64,000 bases of DNA from NCBI GenBank assembly GCA_026416715.1, contig JAOAEQ010000014.1, positions 1 through 64,000 on the forward strand, read 5' to 3'. This document shows, one piece after another, positions 46,415 to 55,392 of the stretch. Positions within the stretch are counted from its first letter, which is position 1. The number at the start of each line of letters is the position of its first letter. A model generated the notes under the pieces. That model searched no databases. It had not been told where the DNA came from and worked only from the letters and a program-made list of their open reading frames with translations. The position numbers were made by a program, and so were the translations under genes. Origin of the DNA: a bacterium (lineage in GTDB: Bacteria > UBP4 > UBA4092 > JAOAEQ01).

Positions 46415-46987
46415 TTAACTCTTGATGAGATGCAGGAATTCATCTCGGGTCGCTGGTGCATTCCGGAACGCACCAAGCATAGATGAGGTTAACATCACCG
46501 AATTCTGTTTCTCGACTCCGCGCATCATCATACATAAATGCCGCGCTTCAATCATTACGCCGACCCCGAGGGCATTAATCGAATCTTTAATCATATACGC
46601 TATCTGTTCAGTCAACCGTTCTTGTATCTGTAACCGCCGGGCATACATATCAACCAACCGAGCGAGTTTACTCACCCCCAACACCTTTCCCCGAGGAATA
46701 TAGCCGATATGACATTTGCCATAGAACGGAAGGAGATGATGTTCGCATAAACTATATATTTCGATATCTTTAACAATAATCATACTATCAGATTTCTGCG
46801 TAAACATCGCTTGGTTAATCAATTTCTGCGGGTCGCAGTGGTATCCGTGGGTTAAGAATTTATATGCTTCTGCGACCCGTTTTGGCGTTCTTATTAATCC
46901 TTCCCGGTCGGGGTCTTCTCCCAATTCAATGAGAATTTGTCGAACTAATTTAGCTATTTTCTCGGTGTCAACTGTTTTCGCGGTCAT
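46415..46987 (-). CDS. folE: GTP cyclohydrolase I
   Basis: FolE opens GTP to dihydroneopterin triphosphate, the first step of folate or tetrahydrobiopterin synthesis. The 190-residue protein has the zinc ligands C81, H84 ([18 protein letters not shown]) and C152 ([10 protein letters not shown]). Length is normal. Its gene overlaps the folK gene by 20 bases, showing coupled translation in an operon of folate genes on the minus strand. It is the last gene in the run. Confidence 0.97.
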   Translation of the reverse strand: MTAKTVDTEKIAKLVRQILIELGEDPDREGLIRTPKRVAEAYKFLTHGYHCDPQKLINQAMFTQKSDSMIIVKDIEIYSLCEHHLLPFYGKCHIGYIPRGKVLGVSKLARLVDMYARRLQIQERLTEQIAYMIKDSINALGVGVMIEARHLCMMMRGVEKQNSVMLTSSMLGAFRNAPATRDEFLHLIKS

Positions 46988-47501
46988 GCCGTAAAATCTC
47001 CTTTCGTAAATTTAATGTATATTCAGTTAATAATTCCATAATATGCCCTGCCATGGGTGCAACGATATCTTTCAGGGCAACATTATATTTTGGAATAGTG
47101 AGTTCTGGATTTAACTCATATAACGGAATCGCAATAAACGGGCGGGTTAATATCTGCGGGTCAGGAATCGTCAGAGTCTCCGATTCGATAACCAAATCGT
47201 TATAGAGCAGTAAATCGAGGTCAATCGTTCGAGGCGCAAATTTATCGGCGACCCGTTCTCGTCCGAGTTCAGCTTCAATCTGACGGAGCACCTCTTGTTT
47301 CAATTCAAATGGCGGTATCTTGGTTTCGATCTCAATAACCAAATTATAATATTTCGGCTGATTCGGTCGGTTAAATGCTTCCGTTAAATAGACATTTGAG
47401 ATCTGCGTTATCTGAACTTGGATAAGCAGTAAACGAAGCGATTGCAGAATATTTTCTGCAGGATTAATATTCGACCCGATACCGATATACGCTTTCGGCA
47501 T
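46968..47501 (-). CDS. folK: 2-amino-4-hydroxy-6-hydroxymethyldihydropteridine pyrophosphokinase
   Basis: FolK transfers pyrophosphate from ATP to hydroxymethyldihydropterin. The 177-residue protein starts [15 protein letters not shown], a key signature, with [11 protein letters not shown] and [12 protein letters not shown] in the middle, the latter binding magnesium/ATP. Length is normal. Its gene lies 9 bases after the folB gene and overlaps folE. The order folB-folK-folE is an operon. A single protein, not a fusion as in some bacteria. Confidence 0.96.
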   Translation of the reverse strand: MPKAYIGIGSNINPAENILQSLRLLLIQVQITQISNVYLTEAFNRPNQPKYYNLVIEIETKIPPFELKQEVLRQIEAELGRERVADKFAPRTIDLDLLLYNDLVIESETLTIPDPQILTRPFIAIPLYELNPELTIPKYNVALKDIVAPMAGHIMELLTEYTLNLRKEILRHDRENS

Positions 47502-47510
47502 AAGTATATT

Positions 47511-47864
47511 CTATTTGCGTTTCCTGATAATTTCAACCCCAACGCTTCGGGCAAACCGTAACGCAGCCGGTTTATCAACTCGCACTTGTACCTGCTGAAC
47601 GAACGGATGTGCTAAACAGATGTTCGCAATAGATTCTGCTAATGCTTCAATAAGAAAATACTGTGAGGTTTCAACCTGAGCAACGATCTTCTTTTTAATC
47701 GCTCTATAATCAACGGTATCTTCAAATCTATCAGTTTTCCCTGCTTTCATCAAATCGGCATAGAGAACAATGTTGATAACCACATCCTGTTTTTCTCGCC
47801 GTTCTTCCGGATTAATGCCGATGATACAACGCACCGTTAAATCGCTGATAATAATTCGATCCAT
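47511..47864 (-). CDS. folB: Dihydroneopterin aldolase
   Basis: FolB cleaves dihydroneopterin to hydroxymethyldihydropterin plus glycolaldehyde. The 117-residue protein has DLTVRCIIGINPEERREKQDVVINI, with the family Glu and IGIxxxERxxxQ block, plus EALAESIANICLAHPFVQQVQVRVDKP. Length is normal. The folK gene starts 9 bases after its stop. It follows a hairpin region after the pteridine-reductase-type SDR gene. Confidence 0.95.
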   Translation of the reverse strand: MDRIIISDLTVRCIIGINPEERREKQDVVINIVLYADLMKAGKTDRFEDTVDYRAIKKKIVAQVETSQYFLIEALAESIANICLAHPFVQQVQVRVDKPAALRFARSVGVEIIRKRK

Positions 47865-47885
47865 ACCTAAATTTGCTGAAAAACT

Positions 47886-47954
47886 GAAGAACGCAAAAAC
47901 GACAGAATTAATTTCTTTAATACCATTCGGTGTTCTTTCGTTTTTCGGTTCTTC
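47886..47954. repeat. Inverted repeat between folB and the SDR gene
   Basis: Arms at 47886-47902 and 47938-47954 pair with two mismatches (GAAGAAC...AAAAACGA), enclosing a 35-base loop. It may end or attenuate transcription between SDR and folB. Confidence 0.45.
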
Positions 47955-47965
47955 CGTTATAACGT

Positions 47966-48697
47966 TTATTTTAGTAGATGTCTTCCGCCATCAACATTGA
48001 TGATTTGCCCGGTGATAAAATCGCTTTTCAGGAGATAGATAACCGCTTCAGCGACATCGGTCGGATTCCCGTATTTTTTTAACGGAACGGTCTTTTTCAA
48101 TTTATCCAAATAATTATAATCTTTTCCCGGCGGGGGAAGAATCAAACCAGGAGCGACTCCGTTAACCATTATATTCGGAGCAAATTCGAGCGCCATCATC
48201 CGAGTTAGAACCGCTAACGCATGTTTACTCACGATATAGGCAGTATGGTTAAAATCATAACTATTGATTCGAGTATCCAAGAGATTGATAATATGTCCTT
48301 TTTTAACCTGTTTCGCAAAGGAACGGCTTAACACCAGCGGGACCCAAGCGTTAACGTGGAGATGCTGAACGAAACTCGCATAGTCCACATCCTGGATAGT
48401 GTTCGGTAGAAAAATAGATGCACTGTTAATTAAGATATCGAATGAGCCGGTTAATTCGATTGCGCGAGATACCAGTTTCTCATAATCTTGCGGCTTTTCA
48501 AAATCTGCTTTCAGCAACCATACGTTCACACTCAGTGCCGTCAATTCTTTTTGCAGTCTTTTCGCTTCTGCTGCTGAATGCCGATAATGGATAACAATGT
48601 TTACTCCTTCTCCAGCAAGAGCTATAGCTATCTCGCGCCCGATTCGTTTCCCAGCTCCTGTAACCAGCGCTGTTTTACCAGATAACTTAGTACTCAT
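47966..48697 (-). CDS. SDR-family oxidoreductase, pteridine reductase (FolM/PTR1) type
   Basis: A 243-residue short-chain dehydrogenase. TGAGKRIGREIAIALAGEG and HYRHSAAE (the RHS motif that favours NADPH in pteridine reductases) precede SASIFLPNT, TAYIVSKHAL with the Y-x3-K catalytic pair, and VNGVAPGLILPP. Its placement before folB-folK-folE is consistent with reduction of dihydropterin or dihydrofolate, as by FolM or PTR1. Another SDR activity is possible. A hairpin lies after it. Confidence 0.85.
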   Translation of the reverse strand: MSTKLSGKTALVTGAGKRIGREIAIALAGEGVNIVIHYRHSAAEAKRLQKELTALSVNVWLLKADFEKPQDYEKLVSRAIELTGSFDILINSASIFLPNTIQDVDYASFVQHLHVNAWVPLVLSRSFAKQVKKGHIINLLDTRINSYDFNHTAYIVSKHALAVLTRMMALEFAPNIMVNGVAPGLILPPPGKDYNYLDKLKKTVPLKKYGNPTDVAEAVIYLLKSDFITGQIINVDGGRHLLK

Positions 48698-48805
48698 GAC
48701 TACTCCGTCAATAAGAACGGATGAAAATTTTCGTCGCTGATTCGTCGATTCGCCACTCCATCTATTTGAATTAGGGTTTACATTTGTGTCGGATATATGT
48801 TCATC

Positions 48806-50011
48806 TCATCGGATTAATCCTACAAGTTTTTCCGGAGTAACCCGTTCCGCTTTACGAATCAACTCGCGCGCTTGCTCGACTTTATCCCAGACATTGCATA
48901 GCATTACGCCACGAACAATATTGTCTTGTAAATAATATATTACGCCAGTATGATTGACTTCCTGCCAATCCGCGAAGGTTTCTAATGTTGAATTAATTTC
49001 ACCGACAGCTTCATATCCGAACTCAAACAAGTCGGAAAAGAAATACGGCATATAATCATACGATTCATTAGCGCCCGCCATGTTCCGCCCGGCATATTTT
49101 CCTTGGTTTAATGCATTATCCCAATGCTCAACTCGGAACAGCTGACCAAGCGCTTGATATGGGAATAGCGTATTATCTCCGGCAGCATAAATATCCTGAT
49201 TTGAAGTTTGCAAATATTCATTAACGAGAATTCCGTTCCCAGTTTTCAATCCTGCAGCAGCGGCTAATCCGGTTTCCGGAATGATACCAATTCCAATGAC
49301 AATCAAATCGGTTACTATCTGCTTTGCCGATTCGGTTTTTGTTATATATTGATTACCGAGCTTACTGATTGAAATCGGTTTATCTTCATTCAGGATTTTT
49401 ATCCCATGCTCGAGATAACGACTCTGAATTGCTTTTCCTAACGATTCGGGGAACACACGACTGACCGGATATGCCTCTGGAAATAGCATCGTTACTTCAA
49501 TTTGATTCATATTCAATGCAGCCGCAAGCTCTGTTCCAATAAACCCGCCACCAATGATTAACACTGACGGTTTTTGACTTATTCTCGTTTTCAATGTTAG
49601 ATAATCGTCAAGGGTACGAAAATAAATCAATCCATCTAAATTCCCTCCTTCAATAGGCAGCAGGCGCGGATTCCCACCGGTAGCTATCAGCAGTTTCTCA
49701 TAATGATATTCATTTTGTTTATTATCGAAAACTAGTTTCCGGATTGCATCAACTGCAACTGCTTTCGTGCCGAGCGTAAGTTTCACCCCAGATTCGGTAT
49801 AAAACTGATGATTATGTAAAAAGATATCCTCAACTTTCTTTTTCCCGAACCAAAGTTTTTTCGATAATGGCGGCCGGTCATACGGTAGCTGATTCTCATC
49901 ACTTAATAAAAGAATCGACCCGTTCGTATCTCGTTCGCGGATTCCCGCTATTGCAGATACTCCAGCTAATCCACCACCGATAATGATATATTGATAATGC
50001 TGAGTTATCAT
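48806..50011 (-). CDS. NAD(P)H-dependent FAD oxidoreductase (rubredoxin/ferredoxin reductase-like)
   Basis: A 401-residue flavoprotein with two Rossmann sites: YIIIGGGLAGVSAIAGIRE for FAD and VLIIGGGFIGTELAAALN for NAD(P)H. DRPPLSKKLW (a family motif) and YAAGDNTLFPYQ (FAD contact) agree with NADH:rubredoxin or putidaredoxin/ferredoxin reductases. It likely passes electrons to an iron-sulfur or rubredoxin partner not found next to it. It follows the folate run on the same strand but about 108 bases apart. Confidence 0.9.
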   Translation of the reverse strand: MITQHYQYIIIGGGLAGVSAIAGIRERDTNGSILLLSDENQLPYDRPPLSKKLWFGKKKVEDIFLHNHQFYTESGVKLTLGTKAVAVDAIRKLVFDNKQNEYHYEKLLIATGGNPRLLPIEGGNLDGLIYFRTLDDYLTLKTRISQKPSVLIIGGGFIGTELAAALNMNQIEVTMLFPEAYPVSRVFPESLGKAIQSRYLEHGIKILNEDKPISISKLGNQYITKTESAKQIVTDLIVIGIGIIPETGLAAAAGLKTGNGILVNEYLQTSNQDIYAAGDNTLFPYQALGQLFRVEHWDNALNQGKYAGRNMAGANESYDYMPYFFSDLFEFGYEAVGEINSTLETFADWQEVNHTGVIYYLQDNIVRGVMLCNVWDKVEQARELIRKAERVTPEKLVGLIR

Positions 50012-50370
50012 ATTATTTATACGTTAACCGCTAAGAAGATGTTTAACCCGTAAAATATTTCTTTTCGCCCTTTGCGAATTATTCTTACCATCTTTGTGCG
50101 GTTAAAGTTTTTAGTTTTGGATTTCTAGGTTCCGATTTATTTGCATAAATTATATGCTAAAGAGAAACCCTATTTCAAATTGAATCCGACAATTGAATAG
50201 CTTAAAGTCTTCCATTCATTCTCAACGCTTTCTCCATCGATAGCGAATAATGTTTATTGTATATTGAGGCAACAAATCACCATAAATTTTTTGTTTAATT
50301 ATCCGTAAGAAGAATATCCGCTGTTATGTTTTATTATATAATAAAAAATCAAGTTTATAACCCTATTGTT

Positions 50371-50399
50371 TTGACTTTGAGACGAAAATCGGCTATAAT
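50371..50399 (+). promoter_or_regulatory. Strong sigma70 promoter
   Basis: TTGACT (50371-50376), exactly 17 bases, and TATAAT (50394-50399). The best promoter on this strand; it drives the third GHL10-type gene and makes a leader of about 120 bases that includes hairpin copy 4. Confidence 0.75.
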
Positions 50400-50456
50400 G
50401 GATTTAACCCTAAATTTATCAGTTATTCAACTCTTTTAGAGAACGATTCTGTTATC

Positions 50457-50504
50457 GGAGTGGGAACGGAATTGTTCCGATCAATTCCGTTTCCGCTCCA
50501 CTCC
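50457..50504. repeat. Long hairpin, GGAG...CTCC family, copy 4, in a 5' leader
   Basis: 5' arm GGAGTGGGAACGGAATTG (50457-50474), loop TTCCGAT, 3' arm 50482-50504 ending CTCC. Pairing is perfect for 7 and 10 bases, separated by a small asymmetric bulge. It ends 21 bases before the start codon of the downstream gene. Confidence 0.75.
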
Positions 50505-50525
50505 ACTGTCGGAATAAAACTGTTT

Positions 50526-51662
50526 ATGAAAAGATATATGTTTCACTTGGTAACCGGTCTAATTTTATTGCTATCTCTATGGAACTGTGGATTTGGAAAA
50601 GATATCCCTATCGAAACCCGAGGGGTATGGGTAGATAAATCGGATGTGTATAAAGGAAAAGACTATTTAATCTCGATGTTTGATAACCTAACTGCAGCGA
50701 ATTTTAATACTGTTTACCTTCCGGTTCTCTATCGCGGATATGTCATTTACCCGAATAGCAAATATCTTCCGCAAGACCCAAAAGCAATTGAAATAGATAA
50801 AGATATCCTCCGTTGGATGATTGAACAGGCGCATCGACGCAGGTTGCTCGTTGAATCTTGGCCTGAATTTGGATTTTATGCGTATTGGACTAAAAATGCC
50901 GCTAACGATCCTTCCCGCGGGGTAATCTTGGATAAACATCCGGACTTAACCGCAATTGATATTACCGGACTTCCTTATCTGCATAATAAAGATTGGGGTG
51001 ATTTCTATTCTCTCTGTCCGAGCAATCCACGTTCGCAGCGGATTATGATTGAGCTGCTCTGCGAACCGATTCAACGATATGAATTCGATGGATTAAACCT
51101 TGACCGGATTCGATATCCGACGAAAGATTTCTGTTTCTGCGCATATTGTAAAAAGCAGTTTAGAAAAGAAACAGGAATTAACCTAACTAAAGAGAGTTTA
51201 GAGAACGAAGAAACATTAAGAACATTCTATACTTGGCGGAAAGAGCAGTTGAATAAATTTATGCAGAACCTTTCGAATAAAATTCGGAAAATGAAACCAG
51301 CTATCCTTATCACTGCAGATGTCTGGACTCCGAATGAAATTAATCCGAAAGGACAGGATTGGGGAACCTGGTTGAAAAAGGGATATATAGATATTGCGAT
51401 TCCGATGATGTATTGGAGTGACATCGAATCCGAATTAAATGCCTCATTGCAACTTTCAGCTAATCCTCGTCGAATTCTCGCTGGTATCAGTGCGGAGACC
51501 AATTCCTCGGAACAATTAGCCAACCAAATCGAACTCGCTCGGAACAAAAATTGCGGCGGAGTGGTTATCTGGTATCTCGGGAAACTCGAGGATAACCTTG
51601 CTTATCTAAAAACCACTGTTTTTCACGAACCAAGCCAACCTTTTATTCCTAAAAATGATTAG
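50526..51662 (+). CDS. Secreted GHL10-type glycosyl-hydrolase-like protein
   Basis: A 378-residue protein with a signal peptide (about 1-22). The family-10-like barrel starts IETRGVWVDKSDVYKG and includes YEFDGLNLDRIRYPTKDFC, comparable to VDGIHYDYIRYP in the other two GHL10 genes. A CFCAYCKKQF stretch with three Cys is unusual and could bind a metal. I chose the ATG at 50526 because it gives the signal peptide; an upstream GTG at 50460 lies in the hairpin. A strong promoter and a hairpin precede it. Substrate unknown. Confidence 0.85.
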   Translation: MKRYMFHLVTGLILLLSLWNCGFGKDIPIETRGVWVDKSDVYKGKDYLISMFDNLTAANFNTVYLPVLYRGYVIYPNSKYLPQDPKAIEIDKDILRWMIEQAHRRRLLVESWPEFGFYAYWTKNAANDPSRGVILDKHPDLTAIDITGLPYLHNKDWGDFYSLCPSNPRSQRIMIELLCEPIQRYEFDGLNLDRIRYPTKDFCFCAYCKKQFRKETGINLTKESLENEETLRTFYTWRKEQLNKFMQNLSNKIRKMKPAILITADVWTPNEINPKGQDWGTWLKKGYIDIAIPMMYWSDIESELNASLQLSANPRRILAGISAETNSSEQLANQIELARNKNCGGVVIWYLGKLEDNLAYLKTTVFHEPSQPFIPKND

Positions 51663-51687
51663 ACTATAACGGAATCCCGGCAAAAGA

Positions 51688-51723
51688 AATAGCCCTGGAA
51701 ATCAATTCATTCTCAGGGCTATT
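51688..51723. terminator. Hairpin terminator between convergent genes
   Basis: AATAGCCCTG (51688-51697)/CAGGGCTATT (51714-51723). A T-rich tail is found on the minus strand only, so the call is firmer for the minus-strand gene. Confidence 0.65.
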
Positions 51724-51779
51724 AGAATAGTCCATTACCGGCCGAAAAAATTAATTATTTTTATCCAGGTTCGTTTTTT

Positions 51780-52886
51780 CTACCTAATTCTTCGCTGTTG
51801 ACCCGGTGGTGCGTTTTTGCTAGTATCAACTCCGAATCCCTTTTTCCCTCGCTGGCTCATTTCGGTAGGTTGTGCTGGTATGCCTTCCGGTTGTTTCCTC
51901 TCGAACCCAGGTTGTTGACCAGGAAACTCTTTCCTTCCGAGAGTATTCCCTTCACCTTTAAACTCTTTTTCTTTCTTCTCAAATCCACGAACTTTCGGTC
52001 TTTCTTGGTTAAACGGTTCCGGCGGCGGTTCAGATTCATTCCCAGGCTGTTGTCCTGGCAATCCTTCTGTTTTCTTCTTTTCTAATCCCTTTTGTTGACC
52101 TGGGAATTCTAACCGCCCGAACGCTTTTCCTTCACCTTTAAACTCTTTCTCGTTCTTCTCAAATCCACGAACTTTCGGTTCTTGCTCGGTCAACGGTCCA
52201 GCGAATTTTACTGACTTGCCTTTACGGTGGGGAGATTTTATCTCATTCAACGCAAGTTTATGTTCTTTCGAAATATCTTCCCACCGTTTCCCTTTATTCC
52301 GGGCAACCAGAATATCGCCGACTGGTTTCCCAGACCGGCTAGCGATATTAACCGCCGCAACGATTTCTCCCGGACGATATCCTTTTCGATGAATATCATC
52401 TATCTGGTGATAAGGAATACCATAATAATCGGAAGTTGCATGCAATACCGCTACCGACCAAGCATCTTTCTCGCGAATCCATCGTGGAGCATCCGGCGGT
52501 AATCGCAGTTCTCTAACCACAATCGACCAATCCCGTCTAGTTTTGTATGCATTGATAATATACAGCGGTGGCCGACGACTATAATGCGATAAATAGAGGA
52601 TAAAAACCACTTCATCCGGCGAAAGGTCATAATCTCGATAATAGCCATAAATTATCGGATACCCGATACCGAAATACCCACAACCAAGATTCAAAACCAC
52701 ATCGGTATAAAACCTATCATAAACCACGACTGGCGGAGCATTATGTGGTGGTGGCGGCGGTGGCGGTGGCGGTGGCGGTGAACCTATTCGGATAGAAATC
52801 GATACATCATCCGCTGATACCATAACAGAAAATAAACCTAACAATAAACTTAACACCACTGGTAACCACATTAGTTTCTTATTCAT
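51780..52886 (-). CDS. Exported repeat protein with a poly-proline tract, unknown
   Basis: A 368-residue protein with a signal peptide (about 1-25). A tract of 11 prolines follows near residue 38, then a region with tyrosine/histidine-rich helical stretches (about 55-200), then two tandem copies of a charged low-complexity block (VRGFEK-x-EKEFKGEG...EFPGQQ). The C-terminal third is likely disordered. Tandem copies indicate recent duplication. No enzymatic motif is visible. Similar proteins occur in envelopes but I do not recognise a family. It precedes mscL on the same strand. Confidence 0.7.
   Translation of the reverse strand: MNKKLMWLPVVLSLLLGLFSVMVSADDVSISIRIGSPPPPPPPPPPPHNAPPVVVYDRFYTDVVLNLGCGYFGIGYPIIYGYYRDYDLSPDEVVFILYLSHYSRRPPLYIINAYKTRRDWSIVVRELRLPPDAPRWIREKDAWSVAVLHATSDYYGIPYHQIDDIHRKGYRPGEIVAAVNIASRSGKPVGDILVARNKGKRWEDISKEHKLALNEIKSPHRKGKSVKFAGPLTEQEPKVRGFEKNEKEFKGEGKAFGRLEFPGQQKGLEKKKTEGLPGQQPGNESEPPPEPFNQERPKVRGFEKKEKEFKGEGNTLGRKEFPGQQPGFERKQPEGIPAQPTEMSQRGKKGFGVDTSKNAPPGQQRRIR
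51886..52180 (-). repeat. Tandem repeat of about 115 bases inside the poly-proline gene
   Basis: Two copies, about 51886-52000 and 52063-52180, share long runs such as TTCACCTTTAAACTCTTT and AAATCCACGAACTTTCGG. A short GGCGGT-type microsatellite at 52746-52780 encodes the proline tract. Both are coding. Confidence 0.7.
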
Positions 52887-53085
52887 ATACTATTCCCTCC
52901 TTTTCACCTAAAACTATGGTAAATTACTTTACCAAACTTAAAATTGTATTATTCTATCGATTTAATTATACGCTATAATGTCATAGTGGGCAAATGTAAA
53001 TAAATCAGCCTATGATTTTTATCGATTCCAGCGATTATATTTTTAGAACAACAGCTACCGAAAACGGATTCGCGATACCTGACTA

Positions 53086-53397
53086 CTATTTTTTCGTGAC
53101 TTTTTCCTCTTTAAGAACATATTTCGCAAACAAAAATACAATTAGCGCAATAATCAATAAATCGATACATGCGCCAAATAAATGCCCGATTTTAATCTGC
53201 AAGTTTCCGTATCCGATAACGAAATTCTGCCAATCACCACTCGGGATAATCACCGCGATAATCGGCATAATTAAATCGGATACTAACGCGCCAACAAATT
53301 TCGTTACGGCACCGCCCATAACTACGGCAATCGCTAATCCGATAACGCCATATTGTTTAAGAAACTCTTTAAATTCTTGAAATAGTCCCATAATCAT
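53086..53397 (-). CDS. mscL: Large-conductance mechanosensitive channel
   Basis: MscL opens under membrane tension to release osmolytes. The 103-residue protein has the first helix GLFQEFKEFLKQYGVIGLAIAVVMGGA-type sequence, the periplasmic loop, and a second helix ending FLFAKYVLKEE. It is shorter than the E. coli protein, mostly at the C-terminus. No ribosome binding site is visible, and a terminator-like hairpin ends four bases before the start codon, which is unusual. A start at the second Met (53391) is possible. Confidence 0.9.
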   Translation of the reverse strand: MIMGLFQEFKEFLKQYGVIGLAIAVVMGGAVTKFVGALVSDLIMPIIAVIIPSGDWQNFVIGYGNLQIKIGHLFGACIDLLIIALIVFLFAKYVLKEEKVTKK

Positions 53398-53401
53398 GAT
53401 A

Positions 53402-53437
53402 AAAAAAGGGATTCAATTGAAATTGAATCCCTTTTTT
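53402..53437 (-). terminator. Intrinsic terminator, directly before mscL
   Basis: A stem of about 17 bases (AAAAAAGGGATTCAATT/AATTGAATCCCTTTTTT) with loop GA, followed by T on the minus strand. It ends the OmpA-family gene but abuts the mscL start. Confidence 0.85.
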
Positions 53438-53451
53438 ATTTCTCCTTAACT

Positions 53452-54132
53452 TTATGGATTAGCTAACTCGATTTCAACCCGCCGGTTTTGCGCCATACCT
53501 TCTTTCGTTGCATTTGACGCGACTGGTCTGGTTTCGCCAAATCCAACCGCTTGCATCGTACCTGCAGGAACACCTTTCTCTTCAAGATACTTTTTCACTG
53601 CATTCGCGCGCGCTTCAGATAATTTCTGGTTATATGCATCTGACGCGCGGGAATCCGTATGTCCGGAAATAATAATCGCAGGATACCCGTTTTCCGCTAA
53701 GATTTTTGCCGCTTTATCCAACTCTTTCTTACCTAACGGTTTGAGTTCTGATTTATCAGTATCAAAGAAGACACTCGGTAGAACGAATAATACTTTTCTC
53801 GTTTCTTTCGGCACTTCTTTATACACAATTTTTTCTACCGGAACTTCTTTAATCACTTCTTTTTCAACAATTTTTTCTACCGGAACCTCTTTAATAACTT
53901 CTTTAATTTCAACTTTTTCTGGACATTTTAAAACTTTACAGATTTCCGCATCGGTCATTCCAGCAATCCGGTTCCAATCCGCGCGGATATCCGCACATTT
54001 TTCCCACGGACATTTGCCAGTTGGTGCTTTCTGCAAGCTATTTTTAATCTTAGCAACATGCACCGAAGCGCAACCAAAGATAAAGATTGCGATACTAATC
54101 AAAGCTAATATTGCTAGGGTTCTTCTAACCAT
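53452..54132 (-). CDS. OmpA-family outer-membrane lipoprotein
   Basis: A 226-residue lipoprotein: hydrophobic signal (about 1-21) ending FIFGC. A linker with a repeated EVPVEKIV motif (about 72-108) forms a coiled rod. The OmpA-like peptidoglycan-binding domain (about 115-226) contains FDTDKSELK, GHTDSRASDAYNQKLSEAR with the DAP-contacting Asp and Arg, and NRRVEIEL. It tethers the outer membrane to peptidoglycan. A terminator follows, right before mscL. Confidence 0.93.
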   Translation of the reverse strand: MVRRTLAILALISIAIFIFGCASVHVAKIKNSLQKAPTGKCPWEKCADIRADWNRIAGMTDAEICKVLKCPEKVEIKEVIKEVPVEKIVEKEVIKEVPVEKIVYKEVPKETRKVLFVLPSVFFDTDKSELKPLGKKELDKAAKILAENGYPAIIISGHTDSRASDAYNQKLSEARANAVKKYLEEKGVPAGTMQAVGFGETRPVASNATKEGMAQNRRVEIELANP

Positions 54133-54210
54133 ATACTGATTCCCCTCCTCTCTCTATTTGAAATAAAATAATATTGCGTTAAGTATATCACATTTAATAT
54201 AAATCAACAA

Positions 54211-54393
54211 CTATTCCAGTACAAAAGATAATTTTCCAATTTGCCGATAGAATGCACTGAGAATCGCGAGCGCATTTAAATTTTTCGGGTGCGAATTGAG
54301 CCAGTGTCCAACCGCTTGTACGTTCCATAAATTACTACCTAATAAAAAGACAGGGTGCAAAAAGCAAAATTTTTGTACTTCGGTATTTCCTGC
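54211..54393 (-). pseudogene. Possible gene remnant
   Basis: The minus strand has an open frame of about 60 codons between a TAA (before 54393) and a TAG (54211-54213) with no start codon. Its sequence looks coherent: LWNVQAVGHWLNSHPKNLNA, then LAILSAFYRQIGKLSFVLE. It resembles the end of a TPR-type protein. It may be the surviving 3' end of a lost gene or chance. Confidence 0.3.
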
Positions 54394-54418
54394 TTAAAAC
54401 TTTGGAACTTATTATTTT

Positions 54419-55195
54419 TCATTTGTTCCATGGTCGAGTTGGAAATTTCCGAATTAGATATTCATATCGGTCAATTCGTTTCCCGGTTCTCTCGTCAAAC
54501 AACGGCGTACCACCAGCATAAACCGTATCTTTGGCATCACCGAACGGATTCAAATTATTCTTTTTTAACCATGCATCAATTCGTCTTTTTTCTTCAGGAG
54601 AAATTCGACCGGTTACTTCAGGAGGAGCAATCGGTTTTGCTCTCGCTACATCAATCGCCTGTTTGGAACCGACTGATGACCTCGGAAGTTTTACCGTAAC
54701 TTTTCGCATAACATCACCAACCTGAATTTTCTGAACAACATCCATTCCCTGTACCACCTGCCCGAAAATAGTATATTGTCCATCGAGCCAACTTGGCGTG
54801 CCTAAGCATATATAAAACTGACAGTCAGCGCTATTCGGATCCATTGCTCGCGCCATCGCAACTGTGCCCGGTTGATGTTTTAACGAGCTGAATTCTGCTG
54901 GAAGTTTAATTCCGGTTCCACCGGTACCGTTCCCCAGCGGGTCACCACCCTGAATAACAAATCCGGGAACAACCCGATGGAACGTTAATCCATCATAAAA
55001 CTTCTGCTGGATAAGTTCAGTAATTCGCGCAACGGTTTTCGGTGCAACGTCCGGAAACATTTCAAAAACAATGTTTCCTTTATCAGTTTCGATGGTTACC
55101 ATTGGTCTTTGTGTCTCCCTCTTGATATGATTTGGTGTCTCGGGATTCGTGGTTAAAACTGAAATAGCTAATAAACTAACTAAAACTAATTTCAT
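54419..55195 (-). CDS. Peptidyl-prolyl cis-trans isomerase, cyclophilin type, with a C-terminal extension
   Basis: A 258-residue protein. A short hydrophobic N-terminus (about 1-16) suggests export or membrane attachment. The cyclophilin domain (about 32-175) shows [21 protein letters not shown], containing the key Arg and Phe, and [15 protein letters not shown] positively charged tail of about 80 residues ([20 protein letters not shown]) follows and is unlike normal cyclophilins. It speeds proline isomerisation in protein folding. The gene is alone on the minus strand. TrxB lies divergent from it. Confidence 0.93.
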   Translation of the reverse strand: MKLVLVSLLAISVLTTNPETPNHIKRETQRPMVTIETDKGNIVFEMFPDVAPKTVARITELIQQKFYDGLTFHRVVPGFVIQGGDPLGNGTGGTGIKLPAEFSSLKHQPGTVAMARAMDPNSADCQFYICLGTPSWLDGQYTIFGQVVQGMDVVQKIQVGDVMRKVTVKLPRSSVGSKQAIDVARAKPIAPPEVTGRISPEEKRRIDAWLKKNNLNPFGDAKDTVYAGGTPLFDERTGKRIDRYEYLIRKFPTRPWNK

Positions 55196-55337
55196 AATTT
55201 AAACCTCCCTAAACATATATTAATTCTATACTTTTACCATAGCGCAAACTGAAAAATTCTGCAAGCGAAATTCTAGTAACTTTATAGTGTAGTATGAGGT
55301 TCGAGTAAATTGCCTATCTGCAGTAATGTTTTCTTTT

Positions 55338-55365
55338 TTGTAAGCTATGGTAAAATTTATATAAT
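55338..55365 (+). promoter_or_regulatory. Sigma70-type promoter for trxB
   Basis: TTGTAA (55338-55343), a 16-base spacer and TATAAT (55360-55365). About 28 bases before the start, with GGAG in between. Confidence 0.5.
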
Positions 55366-55392
55366 AACCTAGCTATATGCGGAGAAATCTTT

